Shown here in pieces: positions 9,236 through 17,953 of a DNA stretch of 63,911 nucleotides. Origin of the DNA: an uncultured Bacteroidota bacterium (GTDB lineage: Bacteria; Bacteroidota; Bacteroidia; Flavobacteriales; Flavobacteriaceae); contig CACOFE010000006.1 of NCBI GenBank assembly GCA_902626365.1, forward strand, positions 1 through 63,911, in the 5' to 3' direction. Within the stretch, counting starts at the first letter, position 1. Each line of letters begins with the position of its first letter. Both the position numbers and the translations under genes were made by a program. The notes under the pieces were generated by a model. The model had not been told where the DNA came from, made no database searches, and saw only the letters and a program-made list of their open reading frames with translations.

Positions 9236-10407
9236 ATTGTGTCAAGAATATTTAGGATGATATCACACCCTTCTTCAATTTCCATTTCTGAAATGTTAAG
9301 AGGTGGAGTTATTCTAACAGCTCTTTTTTCGATTAGAAGCCAGAAAAGAATTAAACCTTTATTCTTTGCTTCTAAAACTAATTTATTTGCGACTTCAGCA
9401 TCATTCATAATCAGACAAAGCATTAATCCAATGCCCCTTATTTCCTTAATTAGCTTATGATTTAATTTTTGTCTGATAAGTTTTTCTTTTGACAAAGTTT
9501 TTTGCATTATTTTAGAATTTAATACAATCTCTAAGGTTTGAAGTGCTGCAGCAGTAATAACTGGGTTTCCTCCAAATGTTGTAATATGACCAAGGATTGG
9601 ATTAACATGAAGTACATCCATTAATTGCTTAGAGCCTGTAAAGGCTCCTATTGGAATTCCACCACCCAGCCCCTTTCCGTATACAATTATATCAGGCAGG
9701 CAATCAAAATTTTCAAAACCAAATAATTTGCCTGTCCTTCCAATTCCAGTTTGAATCTCATCTAATATTAATAATGCACCAACCTCTTCACATCTTTTTT
9801 TTACAGAGCTTAGGTATCCTTTTTCGGGCAAAATGAACCCTGCGCTACCTTGAATAGTTTCTAATATAACACATGAGGTTTTTTTGTCAATTTTATAAAT
9901 ATCTTCAAACGAATTATAGTTTATAAATTCAACATCAGGAATTAGTGGCTCAAATGGTTTTTTTCTTTCATCTAAACCCATTAAAGTGAGTGCTCCCATT
10001 GTGCTCCCATGATATGCATTTTTTGCAGCAATTATTTTCTTTCTTCCGGTATGCCTTCTGGCTAATTTCATAGAACCCTCTAATGCCTCTGTGCCAGAAT
10101 TTGTAAAGTATGTACAATTTAAACTTTCAGGTAAATTTTCGGCCAATAATCTTGCTAAATCTAGAGATGGTTTGGTAATAAACTCACCATAAACCATTAC
10201 ATGCATGTATTTTTCAGATTGATTTTTAATTGCATTTATAACTTCTTCATTGCAGTGTCCAAGACTGCAAGCAGATACTCCTGCAACAAAATCTAAATAT
10301 CTATTATTTTCGTTATCATAAATATAACTACCCTTGGCTTTAGAAACTTCTATCATGAGTGGATAGGGGGTTGTTTGGGCTTGATATTTTTTAAAATCTG
10401 AGTTAAT
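9232..10407 (-). CDS. Class III (acetylornithine/GABA-type) aminotransferase, probable AUU start
   Basis: A PLP-dependent aminotransferase of the aspartate aminotransferase family, ornithine/GABA branch. Visible are the cofactor loop NSGTEALEGSMKLAR, the Asp of LILDEIQTGIGRTG and the Schiff-base Lys in VYGKGLGGGIPIGAF. From the first ATG (10356) the protein has 374 residues, but the conserved family opening FKKYQAQTTPYPL lies upstream in the same frame with no ATG, GTG or TTG before the stop at 10414-10416. I therefore place the start at ATT 10405-10407 (ATT 10408-10410 is the alternative), giving 391 residues. It follows the OstA-like gene directly. The substrate is not known. Confidence 0.85.
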   Translation of the reverse strand: MNSDFKKYQAQTTPYPLMIEVSKAKGSYIYDNENNRYLDFVAGVSACSLGHCNEEVINAIKNQSEKYMHVMVYGEFITKPSLDLARLLAENLPESLNCTYFTNSGTEALEGSMKLARRHTGRKKIIAAKNAYHGSTMGALTLMGLDERKKPFEPLIPDVEFINYNSFEDIYKIDKKTSCVILETIQGSAGFILPEKGYLSSVKKRCEEVGALLILDEIQTGIGRTGKLFGFENFDCLPDIIVYGKGLGGGIPIGAFTGSKQLMDVLHVNPILGHITTFGGNPVITAAALQTLEIVLNSKIMQKTLSKEKLIRQKLNHKLIKEIRGIGLMLCLIMNDAEVANKLVLEAKNKGLILFWLLIEKRAVRITPPLNISEMEIEEGCDIILNILDTI

Positions 10408-10413
10408 AATTTT

Positions 10414-12024
10414 TTATTCTAGGTTTTTAATTTTTATGAATTGGAATTCCTTATCCTCGTTAAATAGATCATCTATAGTTTTTATAATTTCATCTTCCCT
10501 AAAAAAGAATCCTTTCAATAATTTATCATTTTCATTAAATTCATCCTCAGGATATACATTTCCATCAATTTGATTGATTTTTGTGAATGTGTCTATATTT
10601 TGATCAGAAATTAAGATTTTTATTTTTGCTGATTTCGATTTATCGATACCAATTAGTTCATTTTCAGAATTTCTCAAATAGTATACAGATTCAGCATTTT
10701 TAATAATATCAACTTCTTTCAATTTGCCATCAATAAAATTTCCATTTAATTTTTTTCCAGAAATCTGATTAAAACCTATTTCGAGTGTATCCTTCTCAAT
10801 GATAAATGCATTATTAAAGACAAAAAGAGAATCAATTATATTCTTATCGGTATCAAATTTGATGTGAATAGAATCTCCAGTTATTTGACTTTTATTATTC
10901 CAAAGAATTGGCTTTTTAATTTTCCTAGATCTTTCATTTAAGATATTCCGTTTATTTATCAATTGAGCAATGCCTGTTAATTGACTAAAATGAATCGAGT
11001 CGCATTTACCACTTAGATTATTTCTCAAAATTTTACCATTCATGAAAGCCCTAATAATTTGTTCATTTTCTTTTCCAGTTATAATTATGGATTCACCGTG
11101 AATGTATGTAGTATCCTTTTCCTTGAATGAGGCAATAAGTGCTCTTTTTTTTACGAACATCGAATCAATGCTTCTATGTATTTCCGCATAATGACCTGTT
11201 GTTAATGTTTTATTTATTGTATCTAGAATTTTAATATTATTTGTTGCAGATGCATAATTTCTGGATTGGTCAAAATATATACTATCACCATTAATTTTAT
11301 ATTCTTCAAAATCAATTTTAGAATTCTTTATAAAATATCCATTATCGTTTTCAGTATCATAGTATCCAATTTCACAATAAATTTTTGAATCGTTTGTGAT
11401 AATATCAGTTGGCCCAAAGAAATAAGACTTCCCCGATTCGGTAAAATAGTTTAAGACATCTGAATATATATTATATTTTGGAGTTCTCAAATCGACTTCT
11501 TTTTCAAAACGATATTTTTTTTCTTTAGCAAAAAAAGTTCCTTTTAAGCTATATATTGTATCTGTAAAGTTTCTGATTAGTTTACCCTTATTTGTATAAA
11601 ATCCTTCTTGTGAGTTTCTGTCAAAATAAATTGATTCAGTATATAGATCAGATTCGGGTTCATTTAAAATAACATCACCTTTAGCAAAAACTAATCGGGT
11701 ATCTCCATTATATTCTAGATAATTAGCTTTTAAATTAAGTGTGTCACCTTGTTTTAGTGAAACCTCACCATATGCTTCAATAAAATTTCTGTCCTCATAA
11801 AAAAAAGCCTGATTACAAGTCATCAAAACCCCGTCATGAGATATAAGTACTTTCTGATTTTTATCTCTTGTTAAAACAGATGCATCTGGGTATTTGTCCT
11901 TATCCTTTTCAAAGAAACCAGCTCTTTCAATTTTTATTTTTGTTTTTTCTTGCGCGTTTATATTTATACAAATGGTTGAGCTAAAAAAAATACCAATTAT
12001 TAAGAAGAAAGATTTTTTCACCAA
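10414..12024 (-). CDS. OstA-like protein (LptA/OstA domain, LPS transport related)
   Basis: 536 residues with a Sec signal peptide (hydrophobic core about 5-18, likely cleavage after INA at 24) and then a long run of beta-strand repeats of the LptA/OstA jellyroll type, for example DTLNLKANYLEYNGDTRLVFAKG (split: DTLNLKANYLEY, then RLVFAKGDV). Proteins of this family carry LPS across the periplasm toward LptD. At this length it resembles the Bacteroidetes-specific OstA-like proteins rather than the ~180-residue LptA. The start is TTG at 12024 or GTG at 12021, one base after the purA stop. The position between purA and the aminotransferase is conserved in flavobacteria. Confidence 0.82.
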   Translation of the reverse strand: MVKKSFFLIIGIFFSSTICININAQEKTKIKIERAGFFEKDKDKYPDASVLTRDKNQKVLISHDGVLMTCNQAFFYEDRNFIEAYGEVSLKQGDTLNLKANYLEYNGDTRLVFAKGDVILNEPESDLYTESIYFDRNSQEGFYTNKGKLIRNFTDTIYSLKGTFFAKEKKYRFEKEVDLRTPKYNIYSDVLNYFTESGKSYFFGPTDIITNDSKIYCEIGYYDTENDNGYFIKNSKIDFEEYKINGDSIYFDQSRNYASATNNIKILDTINKTLTTGHYAEIHRSIDSMFVKKRALIASFKEKDTTYIHGESIIITGKENEQIIRAFMNGKILRNNLSGKCDSIHFSQLTGIAQLINKRNILNERSRKIKKPILWNNKSQITGDSIHIKFDTDKNIIDSLFVFNNAFIIEKDTLEIGFNQISGKKLNGNFIDGKLKEVDIIKNAESVYYLRNSENELIGIDKSKSAKIKILISDQNIDTFTKINQIDGNVYPEDEFNENDKLLKGFFFREDEIIKTIDDLFNEDKEFQFIKIKNLE

Positions 12025-12025
12025 T

Positions 12026-13297
12026 TTATCTAAATAGTGTTTCTTTTCTGTCAGGTCCTACCGAAACAATAACAATAGGAATATTTAACTGCGTCTCAAG
12101 AAAATTAATATAGTTATTTAAGTTATTAGGTAAATCATCAGCAGATTTAAGCTTTCTTAAATCTTCAGACCAACCTTGAAATTCTTCATAGATTGGTTCA
12201 AGTGAACTGTCTGAAAGGTCATACGGAAGATTTTCGATAACCTGACCTCTATATTTGTATTTTGTACAAACGAGCACTTTATCAAAACCACTCAACACAT
12301 CAGTCTTCATCATCATCAACTTGGTGACCCCATTAATTTTACATGCATATTTAAGCGCCACTAAATCTAACCATCCGCATCTTCTTGGTCTTCCTGTTGT
12401 TGCTCCAAATTCATTTCCAATTATACTCATTCTTTTTCCATATTCATCAAATAATTCGCTGGGAAATGGTCCAGATCCAACTCTTGTGGTATAGGCTTTA
12501 AAAATCCCAAAAACATCATTGATAGAATTTGGAGATATTCCAAGACCAGTACAAGCACCAGCAGCAGTTGTATTTGATGATGTAACATAAGGGTAGGTGC
12601 CAAAATCAATGTCCAATAAAGATCCCTGGGCACCTTCAGCTAAAATGGATTTGTTCATTTCTTGAGATTTAAACAATAAATTTTCTGAATCAACAAAGTT
12701 GATTTTTCTTAGTTTTTCAATAGCACTAAAAAATTCAGACTCTAACTCCTCAAGACTAAAATCAAGCTCAACATTATAAAAATTGATTAATTGTTGATGT
12801 TTTTTTGAAAGCTCATAATATTTTGTTTTCCAATTTTCATTTTCTAAATCTCCAACTCTAAACCCATTTCTTCCTGTTTTGTCCATATAGGTTGGGCCAA
12901 TTCCTTTTAAAGTTGAACCAATTTTATTTTTTCCCTTAGATTTTTCACTTGCTGCATCAATAAGTCTATGAGTTGGTAATATTAAGTGAGCCTTTCTTGA
13001 AATAAATAAAGTTTTATTTATATCAACATTTTCTGCTTTAATATTTTCAATTTCTTTGTTTAGAATAACAGGATCAATTACAACACCATTACCTATAAGG
13101 TTTATTTTTTCTTTATGAAATATTCCAGATGGAATGGTATGTAAAACATATTTTTTTTCATTAAACACAAGAGTGTGACCAGCATTTGGACCACCTTGAA
13201 ATCTAGCTATTATGTCATACTCAGATGTTAAAACATCAACAATTTTACCTTTACCTTCGTCACCCCACTGGAGTCCTAATAATAAGTCAACCGCCAT
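12026..13297 (-). CDS. purA: Adenylosuccinate synthetase
   Basis: First committed step from IMP to AMP, joining aspartate to IMP at the expense of GTP. The 423 residues match the family closely: GTP-binding loop QWGDEGKGK with its catalytic Asp near the N-terminus, GGPNAGHT with the catalytic His, IGPTYMDK, TTRVGSGPFP and GRPRRCGW, ending in the base-recognition segment VSVGPDRKET. The ATG at 13297 is adjacent to the stop of the Fur-family gene with no spacer. The other purine gene of the window, purL, is 30 kb away. Confidence 0.98.
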   Translation of the reverse strand: MAVDLLLGLQWGDEGKGKIVDVLTSEYDIIARFQGGPNAGHTLVFNEKKYVLHTIPSGIFHKEKINLIGNGVVIDPVILNKEIENIKAENVDINKTLFISRKAHLILPTHRLIDAASEKSKGKNKIGSTLKGIGPTYMDKTGRNGFRVGDLENENWKTKYYELSKKHQQLINFYNVELDFSLEELESEFFSAIEKLRKINFVDSENLLFKSQEMNKSILAEGAQGSLLDIDFGTYPYVTSSNTTAAGACTGLGISPNSINDVFGIFKAYTTRVGSGPFPSELFDEYGKRMSIIGNEFGATTGRPRRCGWLDLVALKYACKINGVTKLMMMKTDVLSGFDKVLVCTKYKYRGQVIENLPYDLSDSSLEPIYEEFQGWSEDLRKLKSADDLPNNLNNYINFLETQLNIPIVIVSVGPDRKETLFR

Positions 13298-13747
13298 TTA
13301 TTTTGTATTATTTTTTTTCCCATAGAAATACAATGAATGACTCTCAATTGTCACGTCAAATACTTCTTCTATTGTCTCTTTAATCGAATTTATTCTTGGA
13401 TCACAAAATTCAATCACTTCTTCGGAATTACTTAAAATTAAATGATCATGCTGCTTATTAAAATAGCATTTTTCATATGAGGCTTGGTGATCGTTTGAAA
13501 ATTGATGTTTTCTAACCAATGAACACTCAAGTAAAAGTTCAATAGTATTGTAGAGAGTAGCTCTGGAAACTCTATATTTTTTATTTTTCATTTTGACATA
13601 CAAAGATTCAATATCAAAATGAAACATAGTTTCATAAACCTCTTTAAGAATTGCATATCTTTCGGGTGTTTTTCGATAACCTTTTTTTTCTAAAAAGTTT
13701 GTAAAAACCTCCTTTACTTTATTTTGATCATTAATAGTATTTGACAT
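13298..13747 (-). CDS. Fur family transcriptional regulator
   Basis: 149 residues: an N-terminal winged helix ([25 protein letters not shown]) and a C-terminal dimer domain with the metal-binding cluster QHDHLIL and EFCDPRI, ending HSLYFYGK. The two CxxC motifs that hold structural zinc in E. coli Fur are absent; the segment after HDHLIL reads SNSEEVIEF. This is usual for flavobacterial Fur/PerR homologues. It could regulate iron, zinc or peroxide genes. Because it sits in frame-tight order between spoT and purA (16 bp and 0 bp), its level is tied to the stringent-response gene by co-transcription. Confidence 0.9.
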   Translation of the reverse strand: MSNTINDQNKVKEVFTNFLEKKGYRKTPERYAILKEVYETMFHFDIESLYVKMKNKKYRVSRATLYNTIELLLECSLVRKHQFSNDHQASYEKCYFNKQHDHLILSNSEEVIEFCDPRINSIKETIEEVFDVTIESHSLYFYGKKNNTK

Positions 13748-13763
13748 AATTAACTTATTTTAT

Positions 13764-15983
13764 TTATGTTCTTTTGATTTTGTCAATTCCTTTTAAAACT
13801 TTGAGTTTTTTTATAAGATTATTAACCTCTAAATTTGATTTTACTGAAATAATTATATTTCCAACAAATGTATTTCCTGCAGTTTCAAAATTAAGCCTTT
13901 TCATATTAATATTCATATTTTCCGAAATGACTTTTGTTATATTATTTAAAAGACCTAGTTTATCAATTCCTGTTATATTAATCTGAACTGTGAATTTTTC
14001 TTGTGAGGAATCAATCCACTTAGCTTTTATTATTCTGTAGTCATAATTTGATTGAAGACTAACAGCATTTGGACAATCTTTTTTATGAATCTTAATTCCA
14101 TCGTTAATAGTTATAAATCCAAAGACTTTATCTCCTGGGATAGCATTGCAACATGGAGCATTTTTATAATCAAGTTTTTCTTCATCGTTCCCAAAAACAA
14201 GCAGATCATACTTTGAAGTAATCTCATCCTGATTAATGTCTTCAATTTTTAAATCATTGTTTCTAGATATCTTTTTTCTAATGTAACTGATAAATTTATT
14301 ACTTCTTGAAGCTACAAATTTCTTTAATTTTTCATTATCAATGGTGTTAATTCCTACTCTATAGAACAAGTCTTGACTTGTGTTAAGTTTAAAATATTTT
14401 TGAAGTTCAGTAACTATGCTATCATTAAAATTAATTTTAAGAGATTTAAGTTTTCTCCTAAGTATTTGTTTGCCATCATCAGCTAAAAGTTTCTTTTCCT
14501 CATTTAAAGTGGCTTTAATTTTAGATTTTGCCCTTGCAGTTGTAGCATAATCTAACCAGTTGGCACTGGGTTTTATTTTTTCTGAAGTTAAAATCTCAAC
14601 CCTATCTCCACTAGACAATTCTTTGTTTAATGGTACTAACTTTCCGTTTACTTTTGCTCCTCTTGTTTTTATTCCAACTTCAGTATGTATAGCGAATGCA
14701 AAATCTAAAGGGGTAGCTCCTTTGGGAAGAGATTTTAGATCACCGGTTGGAGTAAAGACAAAAATTTCTTTAGAGTATAAATTTAACTTAAACTGTTCAA
14801 CAAAATCAACAGCATTAGTTTCTGAACTTTCTAATGCCTCCTGTAATTTATTGATCCAGGAATCCAAATTATCATTAGAATCATCTTTTTGCTTGTATTT
14901 ATAATGTGCAGCATAACCCTTTTCTGCAATTTCATCCATTCTTTCGCTTCTAATTTGAACTTCTACCCATCTACTCTTGGGGCCTACGACTGTTATGTGT
15001 AAAGCTTCGTAACCTGTAGACTTTGGAGCAGAAATCCAGTCTCTTAATCTTGTGGGATTAGGGGTAAAATGATCAGTGACAATTGAGTAAATTTTCCATG
15101 CAACAAACTTTTCTTTTTCAGGCTTTGATTTATAGATAATTCTAACTGCAAATTTATCATACACTTCTTCAAAAGAAATACCTTGTCTTATCATTTTATT
15201 ATTAATTGAAAAAATAGATTTTGTTCTTCCTCTTATGCTGTATTTTAGTTTTTCTTTTGTTAATGTTGAGCTAATAATTGAGTTAAACTTTTTAATGTAT
15301 TCATCCTGATCTTTTTTGCTTTCAATAAGTTTTTCTGAAATTTCATCATAAGTATCAGGGTCAGTATATTTTAGTCCAAGATCTTCTAATTCAGTTTTAA
15401 TGTTGTACAATCCAATTCGGTGAGCAAGTGGGGCATAAATGTATAATGTTTCCGATGCTTTTTGAATTTGTTTTTCATAAGGCATACTTGAGAGAGTTTG
15501 CATGTTGTGAAGTCTATCAGCAATTTTAATTATAATAACTCTAACATCCTCATTGAGCGTGAGTAGCATTTTTCTATAATTTTCAGCTTGAATTGAAACA
15601 TCAGAGTATCCTTTAGTATTGAGTTTCCCTATTTTGGTTAGACCGTCGACAATTTTTGTGATATTTTCTCCAAATTCATTTTTAATTTTTTCGAGAGTAT
15701 GATCAGAATTATCTTCAACTACATCATGAATTAGTGCCGCGGCTATTGAAATTGCATCTAGTCCAATTTCAGAGGCAACAATTTTAGCAACTGCAATTGG
15801 ATGAAAAATATAAGCTTCTCCAGATTTTCTTCTTTGGTGTTGATGAGCATCAACAGCATAATCAAAGGCTTTTCTGATTAGTTTTTTGTCTTCTTTACTA
15901 AGAGATTGGTAACTAATTCTTAAAAGTTCTTTGTACTCCTTTGCCAGAGCTTTCTTTTCTATTTCTATATCTTGAGTTGGCAT
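13764..15983 (-). CDS. spoT: Bifunctional (p)ppGpp synthetase/hydrolase, RelA/SpoT family
   Basis: Sets the level of the alarmone (p)ppGpp. The 739 residues run: HD hydrolase domain (about 45-200) with intact metal ligands in IFHPIAVA and LIHDVVEDNS; synthetase domain (about 240-370) with RLRDWISAPKSTGYEALH and EVQIRSERMDEIAEKGYAAH; TGS domain (about 400-465) with FTPTGDLKSLPKGATPLDFAFAIH (broken: FTPTGDLKSLP, then GATPLDFAFAIH); a helical/zinc-finger region (CCNAIPGD); and an ACT domain at the C-terminus. Both active sites look intact, as expected for the single Rel enzyme of Bacteroidetes. First gene of the spoT, fur, purA, ostA, aminotransferase unit. Confidence 0.96.
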   Translation of the reverse strand: MPTQDIEIEKKALAKEYKELLRISYQSLSKEDKKLIRKAFDYAVDAHQHQRRKSGEAYIFHPIAVAKIVASEIGLDAISIAAALIHDVVEDNSDHTLEKIKNEFGENITKIVDGLTKIGKLNTKGYSDVSIQAENYRKMLLTLNEDVRVIIIKIADRLHNMQTLSSMPYEKQIQKASETLYIYAPLAHRIGLYNIKTELEDLGLKYTDPDTYDEISEKLIESKKDQDEYIKKFNSIISSTLTKEKLKYSIRGRTKSIFSINNKMIRQGISFEEVYDKFAVRIIYKSKPEKEKFVAWKIYSIVTDHFTPNPTRLRDWISAPKSTGYEALHITVVGPKSRWVEVQIRSERMDEIAEKGYAAHYKYKQKDDSNDNLDSWINKLQEALESSETNAVDFVEQFKLNLYSKEIFVFTPTGDLKSLPKGATPLDFAFAIHTEVGIKTRGAKVNGKLVPLNKELSSGDRVEILTSEKIKPSANWLDYATTARAKSKIKATLNEEKKLLADDGKQILRRKLKSLKINFNDSIVTELQKYFKLNTSQDLFYRVGINTIDNEKLKKFVASRSNKFISYIRKKISRNNDLKIEDINQDEITSKYDLLVFGNDEEKLDYKNAPCCNAIPGDKVFGFITINDGIKIHKKDCPNAVSLQSNYDYRIIKAKWIDSSQEKFTVQINITGIDKLGLLNNITKVISENMNINMKRLNFETAGNTFVGNIIISVKSNLEVNNLIKKLKVLKGIDKIKRT

Positions 15984-15987
15984 ATCT

Positions 15988-16018
15988 TAAAATTAGCATA
16001 AAGAAGATTAATAGACAA
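15988..16018 (-). promoter_or_regulatory. Weak promoter candidate for the spoT unit
   Basis: On the minus strand TTG (16016-16018) is followed after 20 bp by TAATTTTA (15988-15995), one base from the flavobacterial -7 consensus TAnnTTTG. Transcription would begin almost at the spoT ATG (15983), giving a very short leader, so confidence is low. Confidence 0.3.
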
Positions 16019-16042
16019 TTTCTTTATATAATATTTAAGAAC

Positions 16043-16831
16043 TTATCTTTTAAAGTTATTTTGCCTGTTTACTTCATATAATGTAATTGCTGCTGAAACA
16101 GAAACATTAAGTGAATCAACTAACCCTAGCATAGGAATTTTGATCAATTCATCAGATTTATCTAACCAAAATTTTGATATGCCCAAACTTTCAGAACCTA
16201 AAACTATGGCTGATGAATTACCAAATTTAATTTTATCTATACTATTTTTCGAACTGAGATATGTTGCATAAATTTTAAATTTATTTTCCTTTAAAAAATC
16301 AAGGGTATCATCTGATTTCATACTAACAATTTTTAGAGAAAATATTGAGCCTAAACTTGATCTTATCAAATTTGGGTTATATAAATCACATTTTTCATTA
16401 TTTAGTATAATCAAATCAACATCAGCTGAATCACAACTTCTTAAAATGGCACCAATATTACCCGGCTTTTCTATTCCGTCAAGAACAACTGCTAAATTGA
16501 TTTTATCGTCGTCTAATTTAAAATTTTTATCTTTTTGAAACACAATTGCTACCATACCTTCTGTAGAACTTCTGAAGCTTATTTTTGAGTAAATATCATT
16601 ATTTACTTCAATGATTTCTGTGTCATATTGAGATTTAACAGTTTTTGGATCAATTATATTAGGGTTACAATAGATTTTTTTTATTAAATAACCATTTGAA
16701 TATGCCATTTCAAGCTCTCTTTTACCCTCAACAACAAAAGACTTGGATTCTTTTCTTAATCTTGGTTTATTGACAAGCTTTATAAGGTGTTTTATTTCCT
16801 TATTATCTGAACTGGATATTCTTTTATTCAT
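16043..16831 (-). CDS. SpoU/TrmH family RNA 2'-O-methyltransferase
   Basis: 262 residues of the SPOUT class. The N-terminal substrate-binding domain (about 1-95) starts with the typical SSSDNKEIKHLIKL and FVVEGKREL; the C-terminal knotted methyltransferase domain has the three SpoU motifs: VLDGIEKPGNIGAILRS, IVLGSESLGIS and IPMLGLVDSLNVSVSAAI. It 2'-O-methylates rRNA or tRNA; RlmB-like or TrmH-like activity cannot be separated by eye. The ATG lies 8 bp inside the end of the DUF3810 gene. Confidence 0.93.
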   Translation of the reverse strand: MNKRISSSDNKEIKHLIKLVNKPRLRKESKSFVVEGKRELEMAYSNGYLIKKIYCNPNIIDPKTVKSQYDTEIIEVNNDIYSKISFRSSTEGMVAIVFQKDKNFKLDDDKINLAVVLDGIEKPGNIGAILRSCDSADVDLIILNNEKCDLYNPNLIRSSLGSIFSLKIVSMKSDDTLDFLKENKFKIYATYLSSKNSIDKIKFGNSSAIVLGSESLGISKFWLDKSDELIKIPMLGLVDSLNVSVSAAITLYEVNRQNNFKR

Positions 16832-17888
16832 TTGCCTGAAATTTATATTTTAAAATTAATGAAATACTTTCATTATAGTTTTTAATTCCTGATTGAATAT
16901 TATTTTGTTTTAGGTACAAGTCATAGCTTTTTTTTGAAACTTCTTCTATCTTTCCCTCATAATTTTTCCAAAATTTGTTTATTTCTACATAGTCTTTAAT
17001 GATACCTTTATTTACTTTTTCCAGTAAGTAACGATATTTATCATAATCTAATTTTGAGAGTTCATTTAAGCATAATCTTAATGCATAGGATAGCCCACAA
17101 TATTTAAGGTATTCGTTATCACTACTAATTAACATTAAGTAGGAAATAAAATTTGCGTCTTTCTCACTTGCTATCCCTAATTGATGTGCTATTTCATGAT
17201 TAATAACAAATATTAAACTTGTCGAAGGAATATTATAGTTAATATTTGCTTCATTAGTAAAAGGATTAATATATCCACTAAAGCCCATGTAAGTTAGCGG
17301 TAAACTAAATAATGACTTTTTCACAGAAACATTTTTATAGTTAGATTTTATTATTGGTGTCTTTATTTTCTCTTTAAGTTTATCAATGTTGTTTTTTGAA
17401 ATTTCAATGCTTTCTATAAAACTATATTCATTTATCGGCCTAACACTGTCATTTTTAAACAGAAAAATATGTTTCTTATTAATTTTATCGATTAAAGTTT
17501 CTGTAAAATCTATTAATTCTTTTTTTTCGAAATTACCATCAACATTTAGATGGTCTTTGATCGGAACTCTTTTGTAATTTAAACCCCATAGCACATAAAA
17601 AAGAAATATAAAAATAAAGGCTGACGAGCCAAGATTTAAAAGAATATTTTTACTCTTTTTTATTCTAAAGAATACAAAATAAATCAAGCTAAAAATTATA
17701 AATAAGTATAACAAATCCCCAATAGGGATACTAATCCATCCAGTTATAAATCTTAATTTTTCAGATATATATAAATAAAAAAAATCAGAGTAATATTTTT
17801 CGACTACTGAATTACCAACTTCAATATTTTTAATAATTAAAAACATTGGAAATAATCCCAGTGTAACAACAACCTTTAGTTTTTTCAT
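16824..17888 (-). CDS. DUF3810 family membrane metalloprotease-like protein
   Basis: 354 residues. Two to three membrane helices near the N-terminus (about 5-20, 55-75 and 90-110) precede a soluble domain that contains a gluzincin-like zinc motif, NHEIAHQLG followed 4 residues on by E and D (SEKDANF). Family DUF3810 is nearly confined to Bacteroidetes and no substrate is known. I use ATG 17888; the reading frame extends to a TTG at 17903 but MKKLKVVV is the natural opening. The 50-bp spacer to divergent pepD holds the pepD promoter. Confidence 0.82.
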   Translation of the reverse strand: MKKLKVVVTLGLFPMFLIIKNIEVGNSVVEKYYSDFFYLYISEKLRFITGWISIPIGDLLYLFIIFSLIYFVFFRIKKSKNILLNLGSSAFIFIFLFYVLWGLNYKRVPIKDHLNVDGNFEKKELIDFTETLIDKINKKHIFLFKNDSVRPINEYSFIESIEISKNNIDKLKEKIKTPIIKSNYKNVSVKKSLFSLPLTYMGFSGYINPFTNEANINYNIPSTSLIFVINHEIAHQLGIASEKDANFISYLMLISSDNEYLKYCGLSYALRLCLNELSKLDYDKYRYLLEKVNKGIIKDYVEINKFWKNYEGKIEEVSKKSYDLYLKQNNIQSGIKNYNESISLILKYKFQANE

Positions 17889-17928
17889 ATTTAAATAATA
17901 CAAACGAAATTATAAATTTATTATTCGT

Positions 17929-17936
17929 TAATTTTG
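17929..17936 (+). promoter_or_regulatory. -7 element of the pepD promoter
   Basis: TAATTTTG matches the Bacteroidetes -7 consensus TAnnTTTG and ends 17 bp before the pepD ATG. No TTG is present at the expected -33 position. Confidence 0.5.
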
Positions 17937-17953
17937 TAAAAATTAGATTAATT

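Noticed and set aside
14560-14904. A 114-codon plus-strand ORF within spoT
   Set aside because: Antisense to a strongly conserved TGS/synthetase region, with no family resemblance: a codon-bias shadow.
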